From: Paludibacteraceae bacterium
GTDB lineage: Bacteria > Bacteroidota > Bacteroidia > Bacteroidales > Paludibacteraceae
Assembly: GCA_017559505.1 (NCBI GenBank)
Contig: JAFYSF010000032.1
Coordinates: 1 to 34,666, forward strand
Length of the DNA stretch: 34,666 bases
Direction: 5' to 3'
Part shown: positions 8,744 to 16,970 of the stretch, piece by piece
How positions within the stretch are numbered: the stretch's first letter is position 1
How the letters are laid out: each line of letters opens with the position of its first letter
The notes under the pieces: generated by a model
Database searches by the model: none
The model's input: the letters and a program-made list of their open reading frames with translations, nothing else
Told to the model about the DNA's origin: nothing
Program-made: the position numbers and the translations under genes

Positions 8744-8941
8744 AGGGAACTTCTATAAATTACCTTGTAAATAAAATTTGATTTTTTAGCGAGCAAATTA
8801 TTAGTTTTTTATTTAGACTAATAGCGAGCTATTTGGCTGAATAAAAAGCTAATAAGGTGCCGTTAAAAAACAAATTTTATACAAGAGCTATAGAAAAATA
8901 TTAGTTATTTTATTAAAGCGGGAAATTTATAGAAGTTCCCT
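8744..8941. repeat. 198-bp palindromic (MITE-like) element
   Basis: The element is bounded by a perfect 18-bp inverted repeat, AGGGAACTTCTATAAATT at 8744-8761 and its reverse complement at 8924-8941. The interior is also palindromic. CTTGTAAATAAAATTTGATT from 8764 matches the inverted CTTGTATAAAATTTGTTTTT read back from about 8887, and GCAAATTATTAGTTTTTTAT matches GCACCTTATTAGCTTTTTAT. A tip hairpin AATAGC-GA-GCTATT lies at 8820-8833. The right arm carries about 36 extra bases. No target-site duplication is obvious. It encodes no protein and lies inside an otherwise tight operon. It could be a miniature transposable element or a large RNA hairpin. Confidence 0.75.
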
Positions 8942-9682
8942 CTCGAGTTGTTCGCTCGTCTTACCAAAACGACGTTCGCGCTTTTGATAATCAACAATAG
9001 CCTCATAAAAACTCTCTTCTCGAAAATCAGGCCACAACGTATCCGTAAAATACAATTCAGTATAAGCCATTTGCCACAACAAATAATTCGACAAACGCAA
9101 TTCTCCACTCGTACGAATCAACAACTCAGGATCAGGAATACCTGCTGTTGTAAGATTATTCGAAACCACATCATCATCAATATCTTCAACATTCAATTCC
9201 CCATTTTTCACCTTATCCGCAATTCTACGCACAGCATCCGTAATTTCCCAACGAGAAGAATAACTCAACGCCAAAACAAGAGTCATACCACTATTCGAAG
9301 CTGTCTCTGCAATACACTCCTCAAGCTTACGCAATGCCTTCTCTGGCAACAACGAATTATTACCAATTGTCGTAAAACGAATATTTTTCTCATGGAAAGT
9401 AGGCGTTTCCTTAACTATATTCTCCACCAAAAGTTCCATCAAACCATCGACCTCAGCCTTTGGTCTATTCCAATTCTCAGTAGAAAAAGTATAAAGTGTC
9501 AAATACTTAACACCCAATTGAACTGACGCCGTAATCACCGCACGCACCGACTCAACACCATTATAATGACCAAACAAACGCTCTTTGCCGTGCAATTTAG
9601 CCCAGCGTCCATTACCATCCATAATCACCGCAACATGTTGCGGAATACGAGACATATCTATTTTATCCTTCAAAGTTGTCAT
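8927..9682 (-). CDS. uppS: Isoprenyl transferase (undecaprenyl diphosphate synthase)
   Basis: The cis-prenyltransferase builds undecaprenyl diphosphate from farnesyl and isopentenyl diphosphate, the lipid carrier of peptidoglycan and surface glycans. The 251-aa sequence shows the P-loop-like [12 protein letters not shown] with catalytic Asp22, the [10 protein letters not shown] segment near 65-74, and the C-terminal signature [15 protein letters not shown]. The conserved family core ends at [12 protein letters not shown]. The last five codons including the stop are contributed by the right inverted repeat of the palindromic element, so the native tail may have been replaced. The start overlaps the preceding barrel-protein gene by 4 bp. 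Confidence 0.95.
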   Translation of the reverse strand: MTTLKDKIDMSRIPQHVAVIMDGNGRWAKLHGKERLFGHYNGVESVRAVITASVQLGVKYLTLYTFSTENWNRPKAEVDGLMELLVENIVKETPTFHEKNIRFTTIGNNSLLPEKALRKLEECIAETASNSGMTLVLALSYSSRWEITDAVRRIADKVKNGELNVEDIDDDVVSNNLTTAGIPDPELLIRTSGELRLSNYLLWQMAYTELYFTDTLWPDFREESFYEAIVDYQKRERRFGKTSEQLERELL

Positions 9683-10326
9683 CTTCTTTTATGTTTTCCA
9701 ACCCCATTACGACATGGAGCGCATATTTTGTAAAAATTAAACGACAAAAACACCTGTGCCGTTGAATACCAATCCTGATTATTCCAAAACTTACCATACT
9801 GCCCATTCGGATTAGGCGCATTATCCATCTTATCCGAAAAAGCCTTAGATACAGTCCAATAAACCCCAGTATTCACTCTATTCGCCAACTTAAATTTCAA
9901 ACCCACACCAAGAGGCAACGTCATCGTAAACTTAGGCTTACCACCCAAATCATACAACACACACCCAAGACCAGCCACCAAACAAGGCGAAAACCAAGAA
10001 TAATTCGCCTCCCATCGCTTCACACCATAATCAAAAAAATTAAACTCTCCCAAAGCCTGCAACCCAACATATCCTGAATTTAACCCCTCTGCATAGCCCA
10101 ACAAGCCGCCATCCAACTGCAAACGAGTCTCCCAGCGACCATTAAACTTATATTTTGCGTACAATCCACCCAATGGTTGAGTATATCTAAACAAAAAATC
10201 ATTCGTATCACCCAACACAAAACCACATCCTCCAGTAAGACCAAACTCACCATAGAACGTATCTTGAGATTTCACGCTACCCACTGTAACACAAAGTATT
10301 ACTAATAATAAAAATACCTTTTTCAA
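9679..10326 (-). CDS. Outer-membrane beta-barrel protein, DUF6089-like
   Basis: A 215-aa protein with a signal peptide ([21 protein letters not shown]). Alternating hydrophobic strands rich in Gly and aromatic residues follow ([50 protein letters not shown]), as expected of an eight-stranded barrel. A barrel protein of this kind precedes uppS-bamA in other Bacteroidales; I recall it as DUF6089 but could not check. The C-terminus has an unusual Cys-containing tail, [16 protein letters not shown]. It overlaps uppS by 4 bp and is probably the first gene of the envelope operon. Its function is unknown. Confidence 0.7.
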   Translation of the reverse strand: MKKVFLLLVILCVTVGSVKSQDTFYGEFGLTGGCGFVLGDTNDFLFRYTQPLGGLYAKYKFNGRWETRLQLDGGLLGYAEGLNSGYVGLQALGEFNFFDYGVKRWEANYSWFSPCLVAGLGCVLYDLGGKPKFTMTLPLGVGLKFKLANRVNTGVYWTVSKAFSDKMDNAPNPNGQYGKFWNNQDWYSTAQVFLSFNFYKICAPCRNGVGKHKRR

Positions 10327-10390
10327 CTTAATTTACATCTAAAAAATCACTACTATTGGAATAAACGCAAAAACTCCATTAAAATTGCTA

Positions 10391-10398
10391 CAAAGATA
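10391..10398 (-). promoter_or_regulatory. Candidate -7 element of the envelope operon
   Basis: CAAAGATA on the plus strand reads TATCTTTG on the minus strand, matching TAnnTTTG. It lies 65 bp upstream of the barrel-protein start. No convincing -33 TTTG is present. Confidence 0.5.
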
Positions 10399-10481
10399 CA
10401 AAAATTATCTCATATCTCACACATTTTAACCACACAAACACACTTTTTTGACAAAAAATAACATTGAACCATTTTTTTTTG

Positions 10482-10489
10482 TAAATTTG
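10482..10489 (+). promoter_or_regulatory. Candidate -7 element of the ABC ATPase gene
   Basis: TAAATTTG matches TAnnTTTG and is preceded by a T-tract. The nearest TTG at 10464-10466 is spaced slightly short for a -33 box. A start here would give a leader of about 140 nt containing the whole 11-bp array. Confidence 0.5.
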
Positions 10490-10539
10490 CGCCCAAAACT
10501 CACAAAGACCAAACCTATACCTCTTCTTACCTACAACAT

Positions 10540-10605
10540 ACTATAAATATACCATAAATATACTATAAATATAGGATAAATATACTATAAACATACTATA
10601 AAGCA
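10540..10605. repeat. 11-bp tandem array, locus 1
   Basis: Successive 11-mers read ACTATAAATAT, ACCATAAATAT, ACTATAAATAT, AGGATAAATAT, ACTATAAACAT, ACTATAAAGCA. The 49 bp at 10553-10601 are identical to 34531-34579. It is preceded by CTTACCTACAACATA, a leader shared in part with the two other loci in this window. Confidence 0.85.
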
Positions 10606-10635
10606 ACCCTCACATAAACCCACAAACTAACACCT

Positions 10636-11544
10636 ATGAACATACTCGAAGTCAAAAACGTACACAAGCAATACGCCAACCACCTTGCACTCAACGACGT
10701 AAGCATCAGCGTCCCACGAGGCTCCATATTCGGTCTACTCGGACCTAACGGTGCAGGCAAAACCACACTAATCCGCATAATCAACACAATTACAGCACCC
10801 GACAAAGGCGAAGTACTACTCAACAACACTCCCCTAACCCTAAAGCACACTGCCAACATAGGCTACCTACCCGAAGAACGCGGACTATACAAAAAAATGA
10901 AAGTCGGCGAGCAGGCACTATACCTATGCCAACTCAAAGGACTATCTAAAACCGAGGCACTCAAACGCTTGAAATATTGGTTCGAGAAATTCGAAATCGA
11001 ATCATGGTGGGACAAAAAAGTAGAAGAACTATCAAAAGGCATGGCTCAAAAAGTCCAATTCATCACCACCGTACTTCATGAACCCGAACTACTCATCTTC
11101 GACGAACCATTCAGTGGCTTCGACCCCATAAACGCAGAACTCCTCAAAAAAGAAATCATCGAACTCAAAAACAAAGGAGCAACCGTAATATTCTCAACCC
11201 ACAATATGGACTCTGTCGAACGCCTCTGCGAAAACATTGCCCTCATCAACAAATCACAAGTAGTCCTCTCTGGCAACATCAACCAAATCCGCAAACAATT
11301 TAGCTCCCATAAATACATCGTCACACTCAAAGACTACGATCCACTACCCCACAACGATTTCCATTGTGCTAATCTGCTAAATCTCAAGCAAGAAAATAAC
11401 ATAACCCATGCCGAATTCACACTCAAAAACAACAGCACATCAAACGACCTACTAAGCGAACTAATACAAAAAAGCACAATCCTAAAATTCGAAGAACAAC
11501 TCCCCTCTATGAACGACATATTCCTAAAAACCGTAAATAAATAA
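10636..11544 (+). CDS. ABC transporter ATP-binding protein, NatA/DUF4162 type
   Basis: A 302-aa nucleotide-binding subunit of an ABC-2-type exporter. Walker A is GPNGAGKTT at 36-44, the signature is LSKGM at 132-136, Walker B is LLIFDEP at 152-158, and the H-loop His is 189. The last 90 residues form the C-terminal extension often called DUF4162, ending LPSMNDIFLKTV. Such ATPases normally sit next to a membrane permease that carries the substrate path. Here the neighbours on both sides face away and no permease is present, so its partner must lie elsewhere or the gene is an orphan. The substrate is unknown. Confidence 0.9.
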   Translation: MNILEVKNVHKQYANHLALNDVSISVPRGSIFGLLGPNGAGKTTLIRIINTITAPDKGEVLLNNTPLTLKHTANIGYLPEERGLYKKMKVGEQALYLCQLKGLSKTEALKRLKYWFEKFEIESWWDKKVEELSKGMAQKVQFITTVLHEPELLIFDEPFSGFDPINAELLKKEIIELKNKGATVIFSTHNMDSVERLCENIALINKSQVVLSGNINQIRKQFSSHKYIVTLKDYDPLPHNDFHCANLLNLKQENNITHAEFTLKNNSTSNDLLSELIQKSTILKFEEQLPSMNDIFLKTVNK

Positions 11545-11572
11545 AAAAACTGACCACATGGTCAGTTTTTTT
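11543..11572. terminator. Bidirectional rho-independent terminator
   Basis: CTGACCA at 11550-11556 pairs with TGGTCAG at 11559-11565, flanked by seven A on the left and seven T on the right. It can therefore end both the ABC gene (plus) and the convergent unknown gene at 11592 (minus). Confidence 0.9.
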
Positions 11573-11591
11573 ATTATTCAAACAAAAATTT

Positions 11592-12350
11592 TTACTCCTC
11601 AAACGAAAGCGAAAGCGTTGCTGCCTGAGCTCTCTCAATATCCTCATCAGTCTTAGGCGTAAGATGACTTTCTCCCTTTCTATAATAATAAATCACGCCA
11701 CACTTAGTACAAGCCTGATAACGAGCATATGGCAACAAATCCACATACGCCGCCTCCACTGCATCCCAAATCTGAAGTATCAACTCATCAACTTGGTCTC
11801 GCATCTCTGCAACACGCTGCTGATTACGACTAGTTGACTGCTGATAAGTCTTACGATTAGCATGCTGATCACAAAATATATCGTAATGCACACGAACCTT
11901 CGCTATTGTAGGATATGCCAACGGAGCTCCTCCCTGAGCCACACGCTCTTGCTCACCATCTATAATCTTACGCCCCCACACCACAAGAGCAGCATCAGTA
12001 GTCAAATCAGGCACAGTAAAATCATCTGGGTCAAGACCATAAAGCACCTTTATATCTTTCTTAAACTCACCGCGCAACACCGCAAAATTGAGAACTTGAA
12101 TAAAATGCGAAACATACATACGTGCATTTTTCACCATATTCTGATATTTCTTACTCTCCGACACCTGAGTTTCAAAAGTCATATTATACTGACTCACCAA
12201 TGTTTCAAACACCGGCAAATAAGCCTTAGCCTGTGTCAACAATCGGAAAGGCACAGGTATCTCATTCATCGGCATCTTTTCCATCGCAATCGCCTTTTTC
12301 AATGATTTAAGACGAGCTTGATCTGTTTTTGGTAATCTTCTATAAGGCAT
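11592..12350 (-). CDS. Conserved-looking protein of unknown function
   Basis: I do not recognise this 252-aa protein. It is soluble, with no signal peptide or membrane segment, and mostly helical. It begins MPYRRLPKTDQARLKSLKKA, a basic N-terminus. Near the C-terminus it has a single CxxC knuckle, CTKCGVIYYYRKGE, which looks like half a zinc ribbon. The central part contains FIQVLNFAVLRGEFKKD, a helix-rich segment. It is the last gene of the run PASTA-rluD-ddl-polyprenyl synthase, 71 bp behind the synthase, and ends in front of a strong terminator. The C-x-x-C and basic start would fit nucleic-acid contact, but that is a guess. Confidence 0.7.
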   Translation of the reverse strand: MPYRRLPKTDQARLKSLKKAIAMEKMPMNEIPVPFRLLTQAKAYLPVFETLVSQYNMTFETQVSESKKYQNMVKNARMYVSHFIQVLNFAVLRGEFKKDIKVLYGLDPDDFTVPDLTTDAALVVWGRKIIDGEQERVAQGGAPLAYPTIAKVRVHYDIFCDQHANRKTYQQSTSRNQQRVAEMRDQVDELILQIWDAVEAAYVDLLPYARYQACTKCGVIYYYRKGESHLTPKTDEDIERAQAATLSLSFEE

Positions 12351-12421
12351 ATTTTAAGTTGAAAATTAAAAGTTAAATGCTAAAAAAACTAATTCACATT
12401 CGCTAAATCACCGTTCCCTTA

Positions 12422-13384
12422 TTAATCAATACGTCCCATCAAGTTTTTAGCAAACTCCACAAATGGAGCCTTTTCTTCATCAGTCTTATTGATTTTCGCA
12501 AGCGAAGCCATTGCTTTTACATAATACTCTTCCATTGCCTCATTGCAAACTGTAGGCATATCCATTTGAGTATAAATATCAATGATAGTTGCTATTTTCT
12601 CTTCACCTGCAATTGCTGTATTTTTCAACAACTGAGAGATGGTTTGACGTTGTGATACACCACATTTTTTGAGCGTTTGAATCAAAAGGAATGTACGCTT
12701 ACCGCAAAGAATATCTCCACCTATTTTTTTACCAAATGTTTTTTCATCGCCATAACAATCCAAATAATCGTCACGCAATTGGAATGCAATACCGATAGCA
12801 ATACCAAAATCATAAAGATTCTGAGCATCTTCCTCTGATGCACCTCCAAGAATAGCACCCAACTTCAAGCAACCCGCCAAAAGCACTGCTGTTTTGAGGC
12901 GAATCATTTCATAATACTCCTCAATAGTTACATCCTCACGCTTTTCAAAATCAGTATCATATTGCTGACCTTCACACACTTCCAATGCTGTTTTTGAAAA
13001 CAACTTCACCACCGCCAATAGTTTATCTGCTGGAACATCTTCAAGATACTGATATGCCTTGATAAGCATTGCATCGCCTGAAAGAATAGCCGTATTATCA
13101 TCCCATTTTGCCTTAATCGTTGGTCGACCACGACGCACATCCGCATTGTCCATTACATCATCGTGCAACAATGTAAAATTATGGAAAATCTCCATTGCAG
13201 CAGCAGGCTTAATACATTGCTCTATATCGCCACCAAACAATTGTGCTGCCATCAACACAAGCGTTGGACGAATGCGTTTACCACCCGATTGCAATGCATA
13301 ATCTATTGGTGCATAAAGATTTTTAGGTTCTTGACTCCAATCTATTTGTTCAAAATAGTTTTTTACGTAATTTTTTATATCCAT
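12422..13384 (-). CDS. Trans-polyprenyl diphosphate synthase
   Basis: This all-helical enzyme elongates allylic diphosphates with isopentenyl diphosphate. The 320-aa protein has the N-terminal GGKRIRP, the first aspartate-rich motif DDVMD at 75-79 (in HDDVMDNADVRRGRPT) and the second, DDYLD at 205-209 (in FQLRDDYLD). The first motif lacks the two-residue insertion of typical bacterial farnesyl synthases. Product length (C15 to C40) therefore cannot be settled from the motif alone. It probably feeds UppS or quinone synthesis. It lies 17 bp behind ddl in the same operon. Confidence 0.9.
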   Translation of the reverse strand: MDIKNYVKNYFEQIDWSQEPKNLYAPIDYALQSGGKRIRPTLVLMAAQLFGGDIEQCIKPAAAMEIFHNFTLLHDDVMDNADVRRGRPTIKAKWDDNTAILSGDAMLIKAYQYLEDVPADKLLAVVKLFSKTALEVCEGQQYDTDFEKREDVTIEEYYEMIRLKTAVLLAGCLKLGAILGGASEEDAQNLYDFGIAIGIAFQLRDDYLDCYGDEKTFGKKIGGDILCGKRTFLLIQTLKKCGVSQRQTISQLLKNTAIAGEEKIATIIDIYTQMDMPTVCNEAMEEYYVKAMASLAKINKTDEEKAPFVEFAKNLMGRID

Positions 13385-13401
13385 GATAATTTTTCTTATT
13401 C

Positions 13402-14376
13402 TTAAAATTCATTCTCAATAATCTCAGTCATCACATCTGCTATATCAAGCCCAGCAGCACGCACTTGTTGCGGAATAAAACTTGTAGCAGTCATACCCGG
13501 TGTAGTATTCACCTCCAAAAGATTGATATTGCCCTCTGCATCAATAATATAATCTACACGTATAATACCTTTAGCATTAAGAATACGATAGATTTTAGCT
13601 GTGGTTTGTTGCACTTGTTCTGTGATTTCGGCACTAACACGTGCTGGTGTTATTTCATCAACTTGACCATTATATTTTGCGTCGTAATCAAAAAACTCAT
13701 TGTCAGTAACCACCTCTGTGATAGGGAATATGCGTGTAGCTGTTTTAGTTTTATACATACCGCTCGTAACTTCGGTGCCTTGCATATAGGCTTCGATCAT
13801 CACCTCTTCACCTTCGCTAAATGCTTTAGCAATAGCCTCTTGAATTTGGTCTTGTGTTTTCACTTTTGTAACCCCAAAGCTACTACCGCCTACGCTTGGC
13901 TTAATAAAACAAGGCAACCCTATTTCTTGCATAACTTGCTCGTCCGTTACACTTTCGCCTGCACGCAACACTATGCTATTTGCCACACGAATACCGAACG
14001 AACGAAGATAATTATTACAAGCATATTTATCGAATGTAAGGGCAGCTTGTAATACATCACAACATGAGAATGGGATATTCAACAAACGGAAATAGCCTTG
14101 AAGAATACCATTTTCACCCGGTGTACCATGAATTGTTATATATGCAAAATCAAACTTAATCTTTTCACCTTGATAGGTAAACGAGAAATCATTTTTATCA
14201 ATTGGCAATTTTTCACCCGATGGGAGTTCTACATGCCAATCTTGACCAATGATGACTACAATATACTTTTCGTACTTCTCACTTGGAATGAAACTATCCA
14301 AACCTGCAGCACTACGCATCGAAACTTGCCATTCGCTTGAATCTCCGCCTGCAACTATCGCTATTTTTCTTTTCAT
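13402..14376 (-). CDS. ddl: D-alanine--D-alanine ligase
   Basis: An ATP-grasp enzyme that makes the D-Ala-D-Ala dipeptide of peptidoglycan. The 324-aa sequence shows the N-terminal GGDSSEWQVS with the substrate-binding Glu and Ser, HGTPGENG, the glycine-rich ATP loop KPSVGGSSFGVTKV, and the C-terminal EVNTTPGMT that binds magnesium and D-alanine. An Arg in IIRVDYI is also conserved. Gene order PASTA protein, rluD, ddl is common in Bacteroidales. The 101-bp gap upstream of its start contains the second 11-bp array, which would be transcribed as part of the operon mRNA. Confidence 0.95.
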   Translation of the reverse strand: MKRKIAIVAGGDSSEWQVSMRSAAGLDSFIPSEKYEKYIVVIIGQDWHVELPSGEKLPIDKNDFSFTYQGEKIKFDFAYITIHGTPGENGILQGYFRLLNIPFSCCDVLQAALTFDKYACNNYLRSFGIRVANSIVLRAGESVTDEQVMQEIGLPCFIKPSVGGSSFGVTKVKTQDQIQEAIAKAFSEGEEVMIEAYMQGTEVTSGMYKTKTATRIFPITEVVTDNEFFDYDAKYNGQVDEITPARVSAEITEQVQQTTAKIYRILNAKGIIRVDYIIDAEGNINLLEVNTTPGMTATSFIPQQVRAAGLDIADVMTEIIENEF

Positions 14377-14412
14377 TATTTATTGTTTTCTGTATTATTC
14401 GTTCTTATGGTT

Positions 14413-14489
14413 ATCCTTCGTATATGTTTCGTATATCCTTCGTAGAAGGTAGGGTTATCCTATGAAGAAGGTAAGGATCAGTCAAGGAT
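14413..14489. repeat. 11-bp-period array, locus 2
   Basis: Reading the plus strand in 11-mers gives ATCCTTCGTAT, ATGTTTCGTAT, ATCCTTCGTAG, AAGGTAGGGTT, ATCCTATGAAG, AAGGTAAGGAT, CAGTCAAGGAT. On the minus strand it contains CTTACCTTCTTCATAGGATA, which resembles the leader of the arrays at 10.5 and 34.5 kb (TACCT...CATAGGATA). It begins inside the rluD stop region and fills most of the gap before ddl. Confidence 0.65.
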
Positions 14490-15545
14490 ATTTGAAGGGT
14501 TATATTTGCGCCATTTTTCTAATAATGCTGTTATATCTGCTGGCAATTCACTATCAAATTGCATCCACTCTCCCGTAGTAGGATGCGTAAATCCGAGAGT
14601 TTTAGCATGCAACGCTTGACGTGGACACACCTCGAAACAATTACGTACAAATTGTTTATATTTAGCAGTAGGTACCCCTTTCAAAGGTTCATTGCCTCCG
14701 TATCTATCATCATTGAACAATGTATGCCCTATATGTTTCATATGCACACGTATTTGATGCGTACGGCCTGTTTCGAGTTTACATTCAACTAATGTGCAAT
14801 ATGCAAATCGTTCAATTACTTTATAATGAGTTACTGCATGCTTTGCCAATGGATTTTCATTCTCGTCAAACACCGTGAACAACATACGATCACGCGGATC
14901 GCGAGCCAATGCCCCTACTATTGTACCTTGATCCTCTTTAACAGTACCCCAAACGAGTGCATTATATGTGCGCTCGGTGGTTTTGTTGAAGAATTGCAAT
15001 GCCAAGTTGGCTTTTGCATCCTCATTCTTTGCCACAAGCAACAAACCTGACGTGTCTTTATCGATACGATGCACTAAACCAATGTGCGGATTGTTTGCAT
15101 CGAACTTTGGATCATGACGCATATGCCATGCCACTGCATTCAAAAGAGTACCATCGAAATTACCAAACCCTGGATGTACCACCAAATTTGGTTGCTTGTT
15201 GACTAATATTATATCATCGTCCTCATAAACAACCTCAATCGGAATATCCTGAGGCTCAATAGTTACAGCACTACGCGGATAGTCAAGTACGATTGATATT
15301 ACATCTAAAGGTTTTACTTTATAATTACTCTTTACAGGCTTGTCATTCACCAAAATACGCTCTGCATCGGCTGCTTCTTGGATACGATTGCGCGACACAT
15401 TACCCATACAATTGACAAGGTATTTATCTATGCGCACCATAGTTTGCCCTTTATCAACCGTAAAACGATAATGTTCATAGCGCTCACGTGGCTGCTCCAA
15501 CATCAAATCATCATCTTCTTCGTATATATTATTAGTATTTTCCAT
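14478..15545 (-). CDS. rluD: RluD-family 23S rRNA pseudouridine synthase
   Basis: The enzyme isomerises uridines in large-subunit rRNA. Numbered from the ATG at 15545 (355 aa), an S4 RNA-binding domain covers about 36-90 (VRIDKYLVNCMGNVSRNRI). The catalytic core carries HRIDKDTSGLLLVAKN, with the catalytic Asp162 of the HRxD motif. A TTG three codons upstream is also open, but it overlaps the stop of the PASTA gene and the ATG is preferred. The acidic N-terminal 25 residues are an extension typical of RluD-type proteins. The C-terminal codons run into the 11-bp array. Confidence 0.92.
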   Translation of the reverse strand: MENTNNIYEEDDDLMLEQPRERYEHYRFTVDKGQTMVRIDKYLVNCMGNVSRNRIQEAADAERILVNDKPVKSNYKVKPLDVISIVLDYPRSAVTIEPQDIPIEVVYEDDDIILVNKQPNLVVHPGFGNFDGTLLNAVAWHMRHDPKFDANNPHIGLVHRIDKDTSGLLLVAKNEDAKANLALQFFNKTTERTYNALVWGTVKEDQGTIVGALARDPRDRMLFTVFDENENPLAKHAVTHYKVIERFAYCTLVECKLETGRTHQIRVHMKHIGHTLFNDDRYGGNEPLKGVPTAKYKQFVRNCFEVCPRQALHAKTLGFTHPTTGEWMQFDSELPADITALLEKWRKYNPSNILD

Positions 15546-15550
15546 AAAAA

Positions 15551-16345
15551 TCAAAAAAATATTTCATCCTCTTCTTGGGCTTCTTTAGATAATTTTAGTT
15601 CTACAGTTTTTCCGCCATACACCGACAATCCAGCATCTGGCGCTTGTTGATAGACTCTAAAACTCAAACTATCAATACTATCAACCGGTATTTGATCAAA
15701 ATGAGCAGCTCCAAATCCAAGGCGATACTCTTTAATTGTTTTTTTCGCTTCAGGCAATGTCATACCAATAAAACTTGGAACAACCACCTCGATAGACATA
15801 TCATTTTGCCCTACAACAAGTATGATTTGACCTCCATCTGGCACTTTTGCCCCCGCCGACAATGTGCTATCTCCCCACATCACAGCCAACACCTCATCAT
15901 TAAATTCGTATGGTTCGTAGCGCACAGAATCAACATTAAATCCCAATGTTTTTAGGTTTGATTGCACTTTACGACGACTTTCGCCAACAAGATTTGGCAC
16001 AGTCACCATCTTACGTTGCTTACTATTTACTGTAATATAAATTTTACGATTCTTTTTCACTTTAGTCCCCGCAGCAGGTGCTTGTTCTGCAATTTCACCA
16101 CCTCTCCTAGAACGAATATAGACAGAATCAATAACTTCATAGCTCAAATCAACACCTTTAAGCAACAATTCTGCTTCTTCAACATACAAACCTGTCAAAC
16201 TAGGCACTTCCACAGCTTCACCATGTCGAGTATAAACAGCTAATCGCCAAAATACAACAAAACAAACGATCGCAACCAAAACTATAGCTGCAAGTATATT
16301 CATCCACAAAAAACGACTTTTCAAAAAATTCCAAATTGTTTTCAT
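15551..16345 (-). CDS. Membrane-anchored PASTA-domain protein
   Basis: A 264-aa protein with a short cytoplasmic N-terminus, one transmembrane helix at about 15-35 (ILAAIVLVAIVCFVVFW) and three PASTA repeats outside, at roughly 40-112, 113-185 and 186-258. Each shows the valine-proline start (VEVPSLTGL, VTVPNLVGE, VVVPSFIGM) and a D-x-G/A-x-V segment. PASTA domains bind peptidoglycan fragments in kinases and PBPs. This protein has no kinase or transpeptidase domain, as is usual for the Bacteroidetes form encoded beside rluD and ddl. Its stop is 5 bp from the preferred rluD start. It is the first gene of the operon. Confidence 0.9.
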   Translation of the reverse strand: MKTIWNFLKSRFLWMNILAAIVLVAIVCFVVFWRLAVYTRHGEAVEVPSLTGLYVEEAELLLKGVDLSYEVIDSVYIRSRRGGEIAEQAPAAGTKVKKNRKIYITVNSKQRKMVTVPNLVGESRRKVQSNLKTLGFNVDSVRYEPYEFNDEVLAVMWGDSTLSAGAKVPDGGQIILVVGQNDMSIEVVVPSFIGMTLPEAKKTIKEYRLGFGAAHFDQIPVDSIDSLSFRVYQQAPDAGLSVYGGKTVELKLSKEAQEEDEIFF

Positions 16346-16445
16346 AATTCTTTCAAATACAATAGATAAGACTCAAAAGATAAGACATAGACGCAAGACT
16401 TCAAACATTTCATACTGCACTTTACATCTCACATCTATCAAAGTG

Positions 16446-16453
16446 CAAAGTTA
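16446..16453 (-). promoter_or_regulatory. Candidate -7 element of the PASTA-rluD-ddl operon
   Basis: CAAAGTTA reads TAACTTTG on the minus strand (TAnnTTTG). It lies directly behind the rpmH terminator and about 100 bp before the PASTA start. Confidence 0.55.
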
Positions 16454-16472
16454 CAAATTTTTGAGCAATAAA

Positions 16473-16507
16473 AAAAGTATAGACAAAATAAATTTGTCCA
16501 TACTTTT
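16473..16507 (-). terminator. Rho-independent terminator of rpmH
   Basis: The two arms AAAAGTAT-A-GACAAA (16473-16487) and TTTGTC-C-ATACTTTT (16493-16507) pair with one A/C mismatch. Read on the minus strand, the hairpin is followed by a T-tract. It sits 31 bp after the rpmH stop. Confidence 0.85.
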
Positions 16508-16537
16508 CTTATTTTCTCAATGTAACCGACTAAATAA

Positions 16538-16696
16538 TTATGCTTTTTTGCAATATTCGTCAGATACAGTCAATTTTTTACGACCATGAGCGCGACGTGC
16601 AGCCAATACACGACGACCATTTGCTGTAGCCATTCTTTCACGGAAACCGTGTTTGTTTCTTCTTTTACGATTAGAAGGTTGGAATGTTCTTTTCAT
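16538..16696 (-). CDS. rpmH: 50S ribosomal protein L34
   Basis: The 52-aa reading frame runs from the ATG at 16696 to TAA at 16538. It begins [20 protein letters not shown], continues with [20 protein letters not shown] and ends [12 protein letters not shown]. This is the whole L34 sequence, a small, highly basic component of the large ribosomal subunit. It has its own promoter (16742-16772) and terminator (16473-16507), so it is a single-gene unit. No rnpA, dnaA or yidC adjoins it, unlike the classical rpmH locus, which is usual in Bacteroidetes. Confidence 0.97.
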   Translation of the reverse strand: MKRTFQPSNRKRRNKHGFRERMATANGRRVLAARRAHGRKKLTVSDEYCKKA

Positions 16697-16741
16697 TGCT
16701 TCAATATTTTAATTGTTTTTACTTTTCACCAATTCGGGTTG

Positions 16742-16772
16742 CAAAGTTAGTTATTTTTTTCAACATAGCAAA
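16742..16772 (-). promoter_or_regulatory. Promoter of rpmH
   Basis: On the minus strand TTTG (16769-16772) is followed after 19 bp by TAACTTTG (16742-16749). This is the full Bacteroidetes consensus TTTG-N19-TAnnTTTG, the clearest promoter in the window. Confidence 0.8.
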
Positions 16773-16844
16773 CTATTTCAGCTCTTTTTTGCAAAAAACT
16801 TTCGTTTAGTCCTTAAATATAGGGCTTTTATCGTTTTTTTTTCG

Positions 16845-16852
16845 TACCTTTG
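16845..16852 (+). promoter_or_regulatory. Candidate -7 element of miaB
   Basis: TACCTTTG matches TAnnTTTG after a T-rich tract. It leaves a leader of about 115 nt before the miaB ATG. Confidence 0.6.
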
Positions 16853-16970
16853 CACCCGATTTCTACAGTATTTTTGCGATTTTAAGAGCAAAACACCAAT
16901 AGTTTCAACCTTTCTTAAACTGCTTTTTTCGCAAAACTCTCATTTTTAACTGCAAAATCACTTAAATACA

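Larger units (their letters stand above)
10327..10635. other. Divergent intergenic region with two promoters and an 11-bp array
   Basis: This 309-bp gap separates the minus-strand envelope operon from the plus-strand ABC ATPase. It holds a minus-strand -7 element near 10391-10398, a plus-strand -7 element at 10482-10489, and an 11-bp tandem array at 10540-10605. The array would fall in the untranslated leader of the ABC gene. No small reading frame or structured RNA was recognised. Confidence 0.6.

Noticed and set aside
10540..10605. Possible CRISPR array (also 14413-14489 and 34518-34583)
   Set aside because: Units are 11 bp and directly adjacent, with no unique spacers, and no cas genes are present.
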